Assembly: GCF_022605725.1 (NCBI RefSeq)
Contig: NC_065564.1
Span: 10,518,698-10,582,697 of the forward strand
Reading direction: 5' to 3'
DNA: 64,000 nt
From: Anthonomus grandis grandis
Lineage: Eukaryota > Arthropoda > Insecta > Coleoptera > Curculionidae
Shown: piece by piece, positions 53,401 to 64,000 of the stretch
Layout: every line of letters begins with the position of its first letter
Numbering within the stretch: position 1 is the first letter of the stretch
The notes under the pieces: model-generated
What the model was told of the DNA's origin: nothing
Databases searched by the model: none
The model's input: the letters and a program-made list of their open reading frames with translations, nothing else
Program-made: the position numbers and the translations under genes

Positions 53401-56400
53401 AAGAAAATGTAATAACTAATAGCGTGGGCGATTGTTCCGATATGATGTCAATTTAATTTTTTGATATAATTTGTTTAACCCTAAATAATTTTTTAAAATA
53501 TTTTGATGTATTGTGTTTAAAAAAAATAGTCATATCTCACTCAATTACGGTTATCTATTATTCAAATTTATTTTTAAATTAATATTTAGGTTATACAAGA
53601 TGACCCAAATGATCCTTTTTAAGTTTTAGACATAACCAAGGTTAAGAAAATAGAACAATTAATCATTATAGCATTGTCCGATTTGATTCCAATTTAATTT
53701 TTGAGGTTCATTTGATTTACTGTAAATTATTTTTAAAATTTTTCTGATGTATTGTTTTTAAAAAAAATAATCGTATTTCACTCTATTACTGTTATCTATT
53801 ATTCGAATATTATTTAAATTTGCTATTTCGCATATACAAGATCGCCAAATGATGTTTTTTACGGTTTGAACACAACCAGAATTAAGAAAATATAATAACT
53901 AATAGCGTTAGCGATTGTTCCGATTTAATTTTAATTCAATTTTTAGATATAATTTGATTAACTGTAAATAATTTTTTTAAATATTTTGATGTATTGTGTT
54001 TATAAAAAATAGTCATATCTCACTCAATTACGGTTATCTATTATTCAAATCTATTTTAAAATTAATATTTCGGTTATGCAAGATGACCCAAATGATCCTT
54101 TTTACGTTTTGGACATAACCTGGATTAAAAAAATAGAACAATTAATTATTATAGCAACGTCCGATTGGATTCCAGTTTAATTATTGAAGTTCATTTGATG
54201 TACTGTAAATTATTTTTAAAATTTCTCTTATGAATTGTTTTTAAAAAAAAATAATTATAGCTCACTTTATTACTGCTATCTATTATTCGAATATAATTTA
54301 AATTTACTATTTCGCATATACAAGATCACCAAATGATGTTTTTTACGGTTTGAACACAATCAGAATTAAGAAAATATAATAACTAATAGCGTTAGCGATT
54401 GTTCCGATTTAACTTTAGTTCAGTTTTTAGATATAATTTGATTAACTCTAAATAATTTTTTAAAATATTTTGATGTATTGTGTTTAAAAAAATAGTCATA
54501 TCTCATCCAATTACGGTTATCTATTATTCAAATTTATTTTACAATTAATATTTAGGTTAAACAAGATGACTTAAATAATCCTTTTTAAGTTTTGGACATA
54601 ACCAGGGTTAAGAAAATAGAACGGTTAATTATTATAGCTTTGTCCGATTGGATTCCAATTTAATTTTTGAAGTTCATTTGATGTACTGTAAATTATTTTT
54701 AAAATTTCTCTTATGAATTGTTTTTTAAAAAAACAATTCATTTAAAGCTCACTTTATTACTGTTATCTATTATTCGAATATAATTTAAATTTACCATTTC
54801 GCATATACAAGATAGTCAAATGATGTTTTTTGCGGTTTGAACACAACCAGAGTTAAGAAAATGTAATAACTAATAGCGTTGGCGATTGTTCCGATATGAT
54901 GTCAATTTATTTTTTTGATATAATTTGTTTAACCCTAAATAATTTTTTAAAATATTTTGATGTATTGTGTTTATAAAAAATAGTCATATCTCACACAATT
55001 ACGGTTATCTATTATTTAAATTCATTTTTAAATTAATATTTCGGTTATGCAAGATGACCCAAATGATCCTTTTTACGTTTTGGACATAACCTGGATTAAA
55101 AAAATAGAACAATTAATTATTATAGCAACGTCCGATTGGATTCCAATTTAATTATTGAAGTTCATTTGATGTACTGTAAATTATTTTTAAAATTTCTCTT
55201 ATGAATTGTTTTTAAAAAAAAATAATTATAGCTCACTTTATTACTGCTATCTATTATTCGAATATAATTTAAATTTACTATTTCGCATATACAAGATCAC
55301 CAAATGATGTTTTTTACGGTTTGAACACAATCAGAATTAAGAAAATATAATAACTAATAGCGTTAGCGATTGTTCCGATTTAACTTTAGTTCAGTTTTTA
55401 GATATAATTTGATTAACTCTAAATAATTTTTTAAAATATTTTGATGTATTGTGTTTAAAAAAATAGTCATATCTCATCCAATTACGGTTATCTATTATTC
55501 AAATTTATTTTACAATTAATATTTAGGTTAAACAAGATGACTCAAATAATCCTTTTTAAGTTTTGGACATAACCAGGTTTAGGAAAATAAAACAATTAAT
55601 CATTATAGCATTGTCCGATTTGTTTCCAATTTAATTTTTGAAGTTCATTTGATGTACTGTAAATTATTTTTAAAATTTCTCTTATGAATTGTTTTTTAAA
55701 AAAATAATTATAGCTCACTCTATTACTGTTATCTATTATTCGAATATAATTTAAATTTACTATTTCGCTTATACACATTGCCAAATGATGTTTTTTACGG
55801 TTTGAACACAACCAGAATTAAGAAAATATAATAACTAATAGCGTTAGCGATTGTTCCGATTTAATTTTAATTCAATTTTTAGATATAAAATGATTAACTC
55901 TAAATAATTTTTTAAAATATTTTGATGTATTATGTTTATAAAAAATAGTCATATCTCACTCAATTACGGTTATCTATTATTCAAATTTATTTTTAAATGA
56001 ATATTCAGGTTAATCAAGATGACCCAAATGATCCTTTTTAAGTTTTAGACATAACCAGTGTTATAGAACAATTAATCATTATAGCATTATCCGATTTGTT
56101 TCCAATTTAATTTTTGAAGTTTATTTGATGTACTGTAAATTATTTTTAAAATTTTTCTTATGAATTGTTTTTTAAAAAAATAATTATATCTCACTTAATT
56201 ACAGTTATCTATTATTCAAATTTATTTTAAAATTAATATTTCGGTTATGCAAGATGACCCAAATGATCCTTTTTAAGTTTTGGACATAACCAGGGTTAAG
56301 AAAATAGAACGGTTAATCATTATAGCTTTGTCCTATTGGATTCCAGTTTATAATGATTTTTAATGATGTTTTTTGCGGTTTGAACACAACCAGAGTTAAG

Positions 56401-57920
56401 AAAATGTAATAACTAATAGCGTTGGCGATTGTTCCGATATGATGTCAATTTAATTTTTTGATATAATTTGTTTAACCCTAAATAATTTTTTAAAATATTT
56501 GGATGTATTGTATTTAAAAAAAATAGTAATACCTCACTCAATTACGGTTATCTATTATTCAAATTTATTTTAAAATTAATATTTCGGTTCTGCAAGATGA
56601 CCCAAATGATCCTTTTTAAGTTTCAGACATAACCAGGGTTAAGAAAATAGAACAATTAATCATTATAGCATTGTCCGATTTAATTCCAATTTAATTTTTA
56701 AGGTTCATTTGATGTACTGTACTGTAAATTATTTTAAAAATTTTTCTGATGTATTGTTTTTAAAAAAAATAATCGTATTTCACTCTATTACTGTTATTCG
56801 AATATTATTTAAATTTACTATTTCGCATATACAAGATCGCCAAATGATGTTTTTTACGGTTTGAACACAACCAGAATTAAGAAAATATAATAACTAATAG
56901 CGTTAGCGATTGTTCCGATTTAATTTTAATTCAATTTTTAGATATAATTTGATTAACTCTAAATAATTTTTTAAAATATTTTTATGTATTGTGTTTATAA
57001 AAAATAGTCATATCTCACTCAATTACGGTTATCTATTATTTAAATTTATTTTACAATTAATATTTAGGTTAAACAAGATGACTCAAATAATCCTTTTTAA
57101 GTTTTGGACATAACCAGGGTTAAGAAAATAGAACGGTTAATCATTATAGCTTTGTCCTATTGGATTCCAATTTACTTTTTGAAGTTCATTTGATGTACTG
57201 TAAATTATTTTTAAAATTTCTCTTATGAATTGTTTTTTAAAAAAACAATTCATTTATAGCTCACTCTATTACTGTTATCTATTATTCGAATATAATTTAA
57301 ATTTACTATTTCGCATATACAAGATAGTCAAATGATGTTTTTTGCGGTTTGAACACAACCAGAGTTAAGAAAATGTAATAACTAATAGCGTTGGCGATTA
57401 TTCCGATATGATGTCAATTTAATTTTTTGATATAATTTGTTTAACCCTAAATAATTTTTTAAAATATTTGGATGTATTGTATTTAAAAAAAATAGTAATA
57501 CCTCACTCAATTACGGTTATCTATTATTCAAATTTATTTTAAAATTAATATTTCGGTTCTGCAAGATGACCCAAATGATCATTTTTAAGTTTTAGACATA
57601 ACCAGGGTTAAGAAAATAGAACAATTAATCATTATAGCATTGTCCGATTTAATTCCAATTTAATTTTTAAGGTTCATTTGATGTATTTATTTTAAAAAAT
57701 TTTCTGATGTATTGTTTTTAAAAAAAATAATCGTATTTCACTCTATTACTGTTATCTATTATTCGAATATTATTTAAATTTACTATTTCGCATATACAAG
57801 ATAGTCAAATGATGTTTTTTGCGGTTTGAACACAACCAGAGTTAAAAAAATGTAATAACTAATAGCGTTGGCGATTGTTCCGATATGATGTCAATTTAAT
57901 TTTTTGATATAATTTGTTTA
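50454..57920. repeat. Mosaic third version of the 11.94-kb block
   Basis: Patchwork of segments from the large block joined with deletions. The segment around 52,202-54,560 matches 43,029 onward at offset 9,173. About 54,570-55,040 matches the 46,840-47,310 region (GATGACTTAAATAATCC). About 55,050-57,200 matches 40,720 onward at offset 14,330 (CCAGTGTTATAGAAC at 56,057). After about 57,300 the match moves to the 46,100 region at offset about 11,203 (ATGTATTTATTTTAAAAAAT at 57,681). Exact joins need alignment. Confidence 0.7.
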
Positions 57921-58803
57921 ACCCTAAATAATTTTTTTAAATATTTTGATGTATTGTGTTTAAAAAAAATAGTAATACCTCACTCAATTACGGTTATCTA
58001 TTATTCAAATTTATTTTAAAATTAATATTTCGGTTATGCAAGATGACCCAAATGATCCTTTTTAAGTTTTAGACATAACCAGGGTTAAGAAAATAGAACA
58101 ATTAATCATTATAGCATTGTCCGATTTGATTCCAATTTAATTTTTGAGGTTCATTTGATGTACTGTAAATTATTTAAAAGTTTTTCTGATGTATTGTTTT
58201 TAAAAAAAATAATCGTATTTCACTCTATTACTGTTATCTATTATTCGAATATTATTTCAATTTACTATTTCGCATATACAAGATCGCCAAATGATGTTTT
58301 TTACGGTTTGAACACAACCAGAATTAAGAAAATATAATAACTAATAGCGTTAGCGATTGTTCCGATTTAATTTTAATTCAATTTTTAGATATAATTTGAT
58401 TAACTCTAAATAATTTTTTTAAATATTTTTATGTATTGTGTTTATAAAAAAATAGTCATATCTCACTCAATTACGGTTATCTATTATTTAAATTTATTTT
58501 ACAATTCATATTTAGGTTAAACAAGATGACTCAAATAATCCTTTTTAAGTTTTGGACATAACCAGGGTTAAGAAAATAGAACGGTTAATCATTCCGATTG
58601 GATTCCAATTTAATTTTTGAAGTTCATTTGATGTACTGTAAATTATTTTTAAAATTTCTCTTATGAACTGTTTTTTAAAAAATATTTATAGCTTACTCTA
58701 TTACTGTTATCTATTATTCGAATATAATTTAAATTTACTATTTCGCATATACAAGATAGTCAAATGATGTTTTTTGCGGTTTGAACACAACCAGAGTTAA
58801 GAA

Positions 58804-59347
58804 TAATATCTTTATTCAATAAAAACATAAATAAAAAATAGAGTAAAAGTATAAGTTAACCATAACTGTATCAGGACACTCCGGTTTGTCCATGGATGGT
58901 CTCGGTAATCCTGAAACAGCATCCCGGTTCCAGAAATATCCTGCCAGAGGTAGACCATAAATTAAAACTAGACTTAACCTAAACATTATTTTAAACATTA
59001 TTTCCTTGCCCACTTACTAAAAGCACATTTAATTGTTGTTTGCCTTATAATAATAAAAATAATGTCGACTCAGGTTGATCGAGTCGGTTCGGTTGCAATC
59101 AGCCGATGACACACATTTGGAACTTGGTTGACCTTGCTGACTAGACACATTGGTCCCCCCGTGTAACACTTAGAAATGCTTCGGTAGTTCCAAGAAGCTG
59201 TAACCAGTATACCGGTTGGCCCAAAAATACCCAGTCAACAGATAAACCAACAATCAAGATGAAGATTGGAGCGGAAACAATGCATACTATAGTAAAACTT
59301 AATAAACTACATAATTAAAATAAAATAATAAAATAACAAACACAATT
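58804..59347 (-). other. 3' UTR of the retrotransposon
   Basis: About 540 bp between the ORF2 stop and the satellite. It is A-rich near the stop (59,280-59,345), then of mixed composition with a GC-richer patch at about 59,060-59,240, then A/T-rich toward the tail. A 6-bp stem with a 9-base loop can form at 59,066-59,086 (CGACTC paired with GAGTCG). A 65-codon frame at 58,816-59,013 on the - strand resembles nothing I recognise and is probably chance. Confidence 0.75.
58811..58816 (-). promoter_or_regulatory. Polyadenylation signal of the retrotransposon
   Basis: AATAAA on the - strand, followed by GATATTATT and then satellite. AATAAA with a short ATT-type tail is a common 3' terminus for arthropod non-LTR elements and fixes the element's orientation. 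Confidence 0.75.
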
Positions 59348-60127
59348 TTACTTATTCATAATAAATTTTCTCAAGAGCCCTCTGAACTGATTTAAAGTAA
59401 TACAATTCTTGATGTTAGCAGGCAAGTTGTTAAATAGGATTAAACCTTTGTATAGAACTGAATTATGCATTTGGGTTGTGTTACATCTGTCGACTAGTAT
59501 GAAGTCTATACGATTTCTCGTATTATAGTTATGTATATCTCCAAAAACTCTTAATTTATTACAAATATAATCGGGGAGCATCTGATGTTTTAATTTAAAA
59601 ATAAACAAATAAACGTTATACAAAATTCTTTGATGTACAGACAACAAATCTAGGACACCCAACATAGAGACAACAGGCGTGTAACGATTACAATTTAGAA
59701 TCAATCTCATAGCCCTATTTTGAATTCTTTCTAGTTGGTCAATTCTATACTGTGGCAAGTTAAACAATAATGTTGAACAGAACTGTAAATGAGGAAGAGC
59801 AATGGCGTTGTATAGTTTTAATTTGATGTACATTGACAAATTTTTTCCAATTCTTGTGATAAATCCAACTTTTTTTGAAAATTTTCTCATTACATAATCT
59901 GCATGAGCATGGAAATTCAGATTGGCATCGAAAATTGTTCCCAAATATTTAATTTCTTTGGCATACAAAATACTTTCCCCATTAACAGAAATCTGTATAT
60001 TGCCCATGTCTATAGAACTTAATCTAGATTTCTTGCCAAATATACAAAACTTGGATTTACTTGCATTTAAACTTACTTTATTTCTACAGAGCCATATGAA
60101 TAAGTTATTGAGTTTAACGTTCATGAC
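59348..60127 (-). pseudogene. Reverse transcriptase, C-terminal half (same frame, after the stop)
   Basis: Continues the upstream reading frame with no frameshift: after TAG come GTC and ATG, then 257 further codons to TAA at 59,350-59,348. From that ATG, the region contains motif D (NKVSLNASKSKFCIFGKK, residues 15-32) and motif E (KYLGTIFD, 59-66). The C-terminal part has LERIQNRAMRLIL (131-143), YNTRNR (200-205) and LFNNLPANIKN (230-240), blocks commonly seen at the C-terminus of CR1- and jockey-like ORF2 proteins. The length to the stop fits a natural ORF2 end. Starting at the internal ATG would give a protein without catalytic residues, so independent function is unlikely. It is best read as the second half of one broken gene. 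Confidence 0.92.
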
Positions 60128-61057
60128 CTATTGCAGTTGATGAATATCTTTACCCACCACATACAACATTGTATCGTCCGCAAACAACACCACATTACAC
60201 CCCCGCACTACCTCCACCATATCGTTGACATACAATAAAAATAGCAAGGGGCCCAAGACCGTTCCCTGCGGTACACCATGCTTTACATTAACACTTTCAG
60301 ATGAACTATTTTTGTACATGACTCGCTGAACTCTACCACTTAGATAAGATTGAAACCACTTCAATACATTATGTTTAAGGCCTAACCGTTCTAATTTCCT
60401 AATTAACATTTCTCTACTCACGGTTTCAAACGCTCTTTTAAAATCCAAAAATGCAGCAAGTACTAGATTATCAGAGTCAAGGGCTCTGAGAAAATTATCA
60501 ACTATATTAATAATGACAGATTCACATGAATGATTCTCACGGAACCCCGATTGGTTAGGCACAACTATTTTATTTATATTACAATGTTCGAGTAGCTGTT
60601 CCTTAACACATACTTCAAGGAGCTTCTCATAAATAGGTACGGTGTTAATTGGCCGAAATTCATTACACAATTTAGTGTTTTGCACTTTTGGAACAGGAAC
60701 AACAGTAGAAAGTTTCCAGGCTTGCGGAAAAATCCCAGTACTTAAGGATGTATTGATAATATCCAAAAGACGATCACCCACAACATAAGCAACATCGCAA
60801 AGAACCTGCTTAGAGATGCTACTCTCCCCACCACCAACGTTTTTTAGATTTTTAAATATTTCCTTCATTTTAGTCATCGAAACTTTATTAAATTGTGTCA
60901 AGGTTTTCTGGACTGAAGGTGGTTCAATGAAACATGTTTGGCCATTTGCTGCTGGTGGAATATCTGCAAGAATAAGATCAATACTATTCACGAAATAATT
61001 ATTAAATCTATGAGCAATATCATCCTCCTGTGTAATGATTTCATTTTCAAACTTCAT
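60128..61057 (-). pseudogene. Reverse transcriptase, N-terminal half (5'-truncated, ends at an in-frame stop)
   Basis: A 309-codon frame encoding most of a non-LTR retrotransposon reverse transcriptase, which would copy element RNA into DNA at the target site. Residues 1-60 resemble the linker before the RT domain (RFNNYFVNSI at 17-26). RT motifs follow in order: PVPK near 121-124, FRPI at 134-137, NQSGFRENHS at 168-177, motif A with AAFLDFKRAFETV (catalytic Asp205), WFQSYLSGR at 234-242, GVPQGTVLGP at 261-270, and the catalytic FADD box at 292-295. All three catalytic aspartates are present. The endonuclease domain is absent. The apparent ATG lies in a 4-bp overlap (TCAT, 61,054-61,057) between element and satellite, so it is probably not a real start. 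Translation would end at TAG 60,130-60,128, just after the FADD box, so the protein would lack thumb and C-terminal regions. Confidence 0.93.
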
Positions 61058-64000
61058 ATCTCACTCAATTACGGTTATCTATTATTCAAATTTATTTTAA
61101 ATTTAATATTTAGGTTAAACAAGATGACTCAGATATTCCTTTTTAAGTTTTTGACATAACCAGGGTTAAGAAAATAAAACAATTAATCATTATAGCATTG
61201 TCCGATTGGAATCCAATTTAATTTTTGAAGTTCATTTGATGTAATGTAAATTATTTTTAAAATTTTTCTTATGAATTGTTTTTTAAAAAAGTTATTATAT
61301 CTCACTCTATTACTGTTATCTATTATTCGAATATTATTTAAATTTACTATTTCGCATATACAAGATCGCCAAATGTTTTTTACGGTTTGAACACAACCAG
61401 AATTAAGAAAATATAATAACTGTTGGAGATTGTTCTGATTTAATTTTAATTCAATTTTTAGATATAATTTAATTAAGTCTAAATAATTTTTTAAAATATT
61501 TTGATGTATTGTGTTTATTAAAAAAAATAGTCATATCTCACTCAATTACGGTTATCTATAATTCAAATTTTTTTTTAAATTAATATTTAGGTTATACAAG
61601 ATGACCCAAATGATCCTTTTTAAGTTTTAGACATAACCAGGGTTAAGAAAATAGAACAATTATTCATTATAGCATTGTCATATATATGTTTATATTATAG
61701 CATTAAAATTTTTCTGATGTATTGTTTTAAAAAAAAAATAATCATATTTCACTCTATTACTGTTTTCTATTATTCGAATATAATTTAAATTTACTATTTC
61801 GCATATACAAGATCGCATCAACAAATGATGTTTTTTTATGGTTTGAACACAACCAGAATTAAGAAAATATAATAACTAATAGCGTTAGCGATTGTTCCGA
61901 ATTAACATTAGTTCAATATTTAGATATAATTTGATTAACCCTAAATATTTTTATGTATTGTGTTTAAAAAAAATAGTGATATCTCACTCAATTACGGTTA
62001 TCTATTATTCAAATTTATTTTAAATTTAATATTTAGGTTAAACAAGATGACTCAGATAATCCTTTTTAAGTTTTGGACATAACCAGGGTTAAGAAAATAA
62101 AACAAATAATCATTATAGCATTGTCCGATTGGATTCCAATTTAATTTTTGAAGTTCATTTGATGTACTGTAAATTATTTTTAAAATTTCTCTCATGAATT
62201 GTTTTTTTAAAAAAATAATTATAGCTCACTCTATTTCTGCTATCTATTCGAATATAACTTAAATTTACTATTTTGCATATACAAGATCAACAAATGATAA
62301 TTTTTACGGTTTGAACACAATCAGAATTAAGAAAATATAATAACTGTTAGCGATTGATCCGATTTAATTTTAATTCAATTTTTAGATATAATTTAATTAA
62401 GTCTAAATAATTTTTTAAAATATTTTGATGTATTGTGTCTATTAAAAAAATAGTCATATCTCACTCAATTACGGTTATCTATAATTCAAATTTTTTTTTA
62501 AATTAATATTTAGGTTATACAAGATGACCCAAATGATCCTTTTTAAGTTTTAGACATAACCAGGGTTAAGAAAATAGAACAATTATTCATTATAGCATTG
62601 TCATATATATGTCATTATAGCATTAAAATTTTTCTGATGTATTGTTTCAAAAAAAAAATAATCATATTTCACTCTATTACTGTTATCTATTATTCGAATA
62701 TAATTTAAATTTACTATTTCGCATATACAAGATCGCATCAACAAATGATGTTTTTTTATGGTTTGAACACAACCAGAATTAAGAAAATATAATAACTAAT
62801 AGCGTTAGCGATTGTTCCGAATTAACATTAGTTCAATATTTAGATATAATTTGATTAACTCTAAATAATTTTTAAAAATATTTTTATGTATTGTGTTTAA
62901 AAAAAAATAGTGATATCTCACTCAATTACGGTTATCTATTATTCAAATTTATTTTAAATTTAATATTTAGGTTAAACAAGATGAATCAGATAATCCTTTT
63001 TAAGTTTTGGACATAACCAGGGTTAAGAAAATAAAACAATTATTCATTATAGCATTGTCCGATTGGATTCCAATTTAATTTTTGAAGTTCATTTGATGTA
63101 CTGTAAATTATTTTTAAAATTTTTCTTATGAATTGTTTTTTAAAAAAATTATTATATCTCACTCTATTACTGTTATCTATTATTCGAATATTATTTAAAT
63201 TTGCTATTTCGCATATACAAGATTGCCAAATGATGTTTTTTACAATTTGAACACAACCAGAATTAAGAAAATATAATAACTAATAGCGTTAGCGATTGTT
63301 CCGATTTAACTTTAGTTCAATTTTTAGATATAATTTGATTAACTCTAAATAATTTTTTAAAATATTTTGATGTATTGTGTTTAAAAAAAATAGTCATATC
63401 TCACTCAATTACGGTTATCTATTATTCAAATTTATTTTAAATTTAATATTTAGGTTAAACAAGATGACTTAGATAATCCTTTTTAAGTTTTGGACATAAC
63501 CAGGGTTAAGAAAATAAAACAATTATTCATTATAGCATTGTCCGATTGGATTCCAATTTAATTTTTGAAGTTCATTTGATGTACTGTAAATTATTTTTAA
63601 AATTTCTCTCATAAATTGTTTTTTTTAAAAAATAATTATAGCTCACTCTATTACTGCTATCTATTCGAATATAATTTAAATTTACTATTTCGCATATACA
63701 AGATCACCAAATGATATTTTTTACGGTTTGAACACAATCAGAATTAAGAAAATATAATAACTAATAGCGTTAGCGATTGTTCCGATTTAACTTTAGTTCA
63801 ATTTTTAGATATAATTTGATTAACTCTAAATAATTTTTTAAAATATTTTGATGTATTGTGTTTAAAAAAAATAGTCATATCCCACTCAATTACGGTTATC
63901 TATTATTCAAATTTATTTTAAATTTAATATTTAGGTTAAACAAGATGACTTAGATAATCCTTTTTAAGTTTTGGACATAACCAGGGTTAAGAAAATAAAA
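61058..64000. repeat. AT-rich dimeric satellite array, segment 3
   Basis: The same A/B satellite resumes beside the retrotransposon 5' end at TCATATCTCACTCAATTACG and runs to the window edge. Units here carry more small indels than the 20-58 kb core: CCAAATGTTTTTTACGG near 61,370, missing AATAGCG near 61,420 and 62,343, CTATCTATTCGAAT without ATT near 62,240 and 63,660, and AAATGATAATTTTTACGG near 62,293. No gene is present. Confidence 0.95.
61418..63260. repeat. About 920-bp tandem duplication with a TATATATG insert
   Basis: Two successive segments share AGCATTGTCATATATATG (61,671 and 62,594, 923 bp apart) and GATCGCATCAACAAATGATG (61,811 and 62,731, 920 bp apart). In both, the A-to-B junction is replaced by a short TATATATG-containing stretch that runs straight into AGCATTAAAATTTTTCTG, so the B monomer start is lost. 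The first copy carries an extra TTTATATT. Ends are approximate. Confidence 0.7.

Larger units (their letters stand above)
10949..58803. repeat. AT-rich dimeric satellite array, segment 2
   Basis: The same A/B satellite continues for about 48 kb with no other insertion and no gene. After 10,949 it resumes in exactly the phase in which it stopped at 10,601 (TTATAGCATTGTC). From about 20 kb onward the sequence is dominated by long, nearly identical segmental duplications (4,363, 2,428 and 11,938 bp). Between 11 and 20 kb the dimers are more individually diverged, apart from the 1,692-bp duplication near 15-18 kb. Short recurrent frames of 60-71 codons occur only because identical DNA recurs. Confidence 0.97.
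58804..61057 (-). mobile_element. 5'-truncated non-LTR retrotransposon (CR1/jockey-like)
   Basis: A 2.25-kb element on the - strand within the satellite. It carries the 3' part of an ORF2-type polyprotein (reverse transcriptase and C-terminal region, 61,057 down to 59,348), then about 540 bp of 3' UTR with AATAAA and a GATATTATT tail. The apurinic-like endonuclease that precedes the reverse transcriptase in this class is missing, and so is ORF1, so the copy is 5'-truncated, as is usual after incomplete target-primed reverse transcription. One in-frame TAG breaks the frame. The flanks are in different phases of the satellite and no target-site duplication is seen. Base composition and codon use stand apart from the array. 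Clade is tentative: motifs fit the CR1/L2/jockey group. Confidence 0.93.

Noticed and set aside
58155..58337. 60-codon + strand frame in satellite
   Set aside because: AT-rich chance frame in a B monomer, with no counterpart in the many other B monomers.
58816..59013. 65-codon - strand frame in the retrotransposon 3' UTR
   Set aside because: It lies downstream of the ORF2 stop, shows no recognisable motif, and overlaps the polyadenylation signal at its end.
59922..61159. Open frames of 60-73 codons on the + strand across the retrotransposon (59,922-60,140; 60,816-60,998; 60,938-61,159)
   Set aside because: They are antisense shadows of the reverse transcriptase, and the last runs into satellite.
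1..64000. CENP-B-box-like motif in the satellite
   Set aside because: I looked for a TTCG...CGGGA type 17-mer. Monomers have TTTCGCATATACAAG and TTCGAAT but nothing with the needed core, so no centromere-protein site can be claimed.
1..64000. CRISPR array or prokaryotic or mitochondrial control-region repeats
   Set aside because: The repeat is contiguous, with no unique spacers. At 64 kb it is far too long for a mitochondrial AT-rich region, and it carries eukaryotic LINE insertions.

Overview
This window is almost entirely satellite DNA from a eukaryotic nuclear genome. It is about three-quarters A+T by eye. One tandem repeat family runs from base 1 to base 64,000 and is interrupted only twice, both times by pieces of non-LTR (LINE-type) retrotransposons. 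An insect or other arthropod is the likeliest host, judging by the AT-rich complex satellite and the CR1/jockey-like reverse transcriptase, but this is inference. I do not recognise the satellite as a named family. There is no host gene, rRNA, tRNA or CRISPR array.

The repeat is organised at several scales. The monomer is about 241 bp. Two diverged monomer types, A and B, normally alternate to give a dimer of about 482 bp (for example A at 483-723 and B at 724-964). Each type has recognisable subtypes, and A/B hybrid monomers are common. Dimers are grouped into tandem segmental duplications whose lengths are close to whole numbers of monomers: 1,453 bp (1.9-4.8 kb), about 1,448 bp (6.0-8.9 kb), 1,692 bp (15.0-18.1 kb), 4,363 bp (20.2-28.9 kb), 2,428 bp (35.0-39.8 kb), and a large block of about 11,938 bp (28.5-40.5 kb, repeated at 40.5-50.5 kb with a 1,940-bp internal deletion). 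A third, mosaic version of the large block fills about 50.5-57.9 kb. A four-monomer, 970-bp higher-order repeat recurs inside these blocks and carries a perfect short palindrome.

Layout: 1-10,601 satellite with moderately diverged dimers; 10,602-10,948 a 3'-terminal LINE fragment on the + strand; 10,949-58,803 satellite, most strongly homogenised between about 20 and 58 kb; 58,804-61,057 a 5'-truncated non-LTR retrotransposon on the - strand, with a reverse transcriptase reading frame broken by a single in-frame stop; 61,058-64,000 satellite again, with somewhat more degenerate units.

The only protein-coding sequence is the retrotransposon reverse transcriptase, in two same-frame halves separated by one TAG codon. 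Short open frames inside the satellite recur only because the DNA recurs, and I do not consider them genes. The main interest of the window is how the array evolves: unequal exchange in whole monomers, A/B hybrids, a palindrome that arose and then spread, and a LINE junction where satellite is missing.
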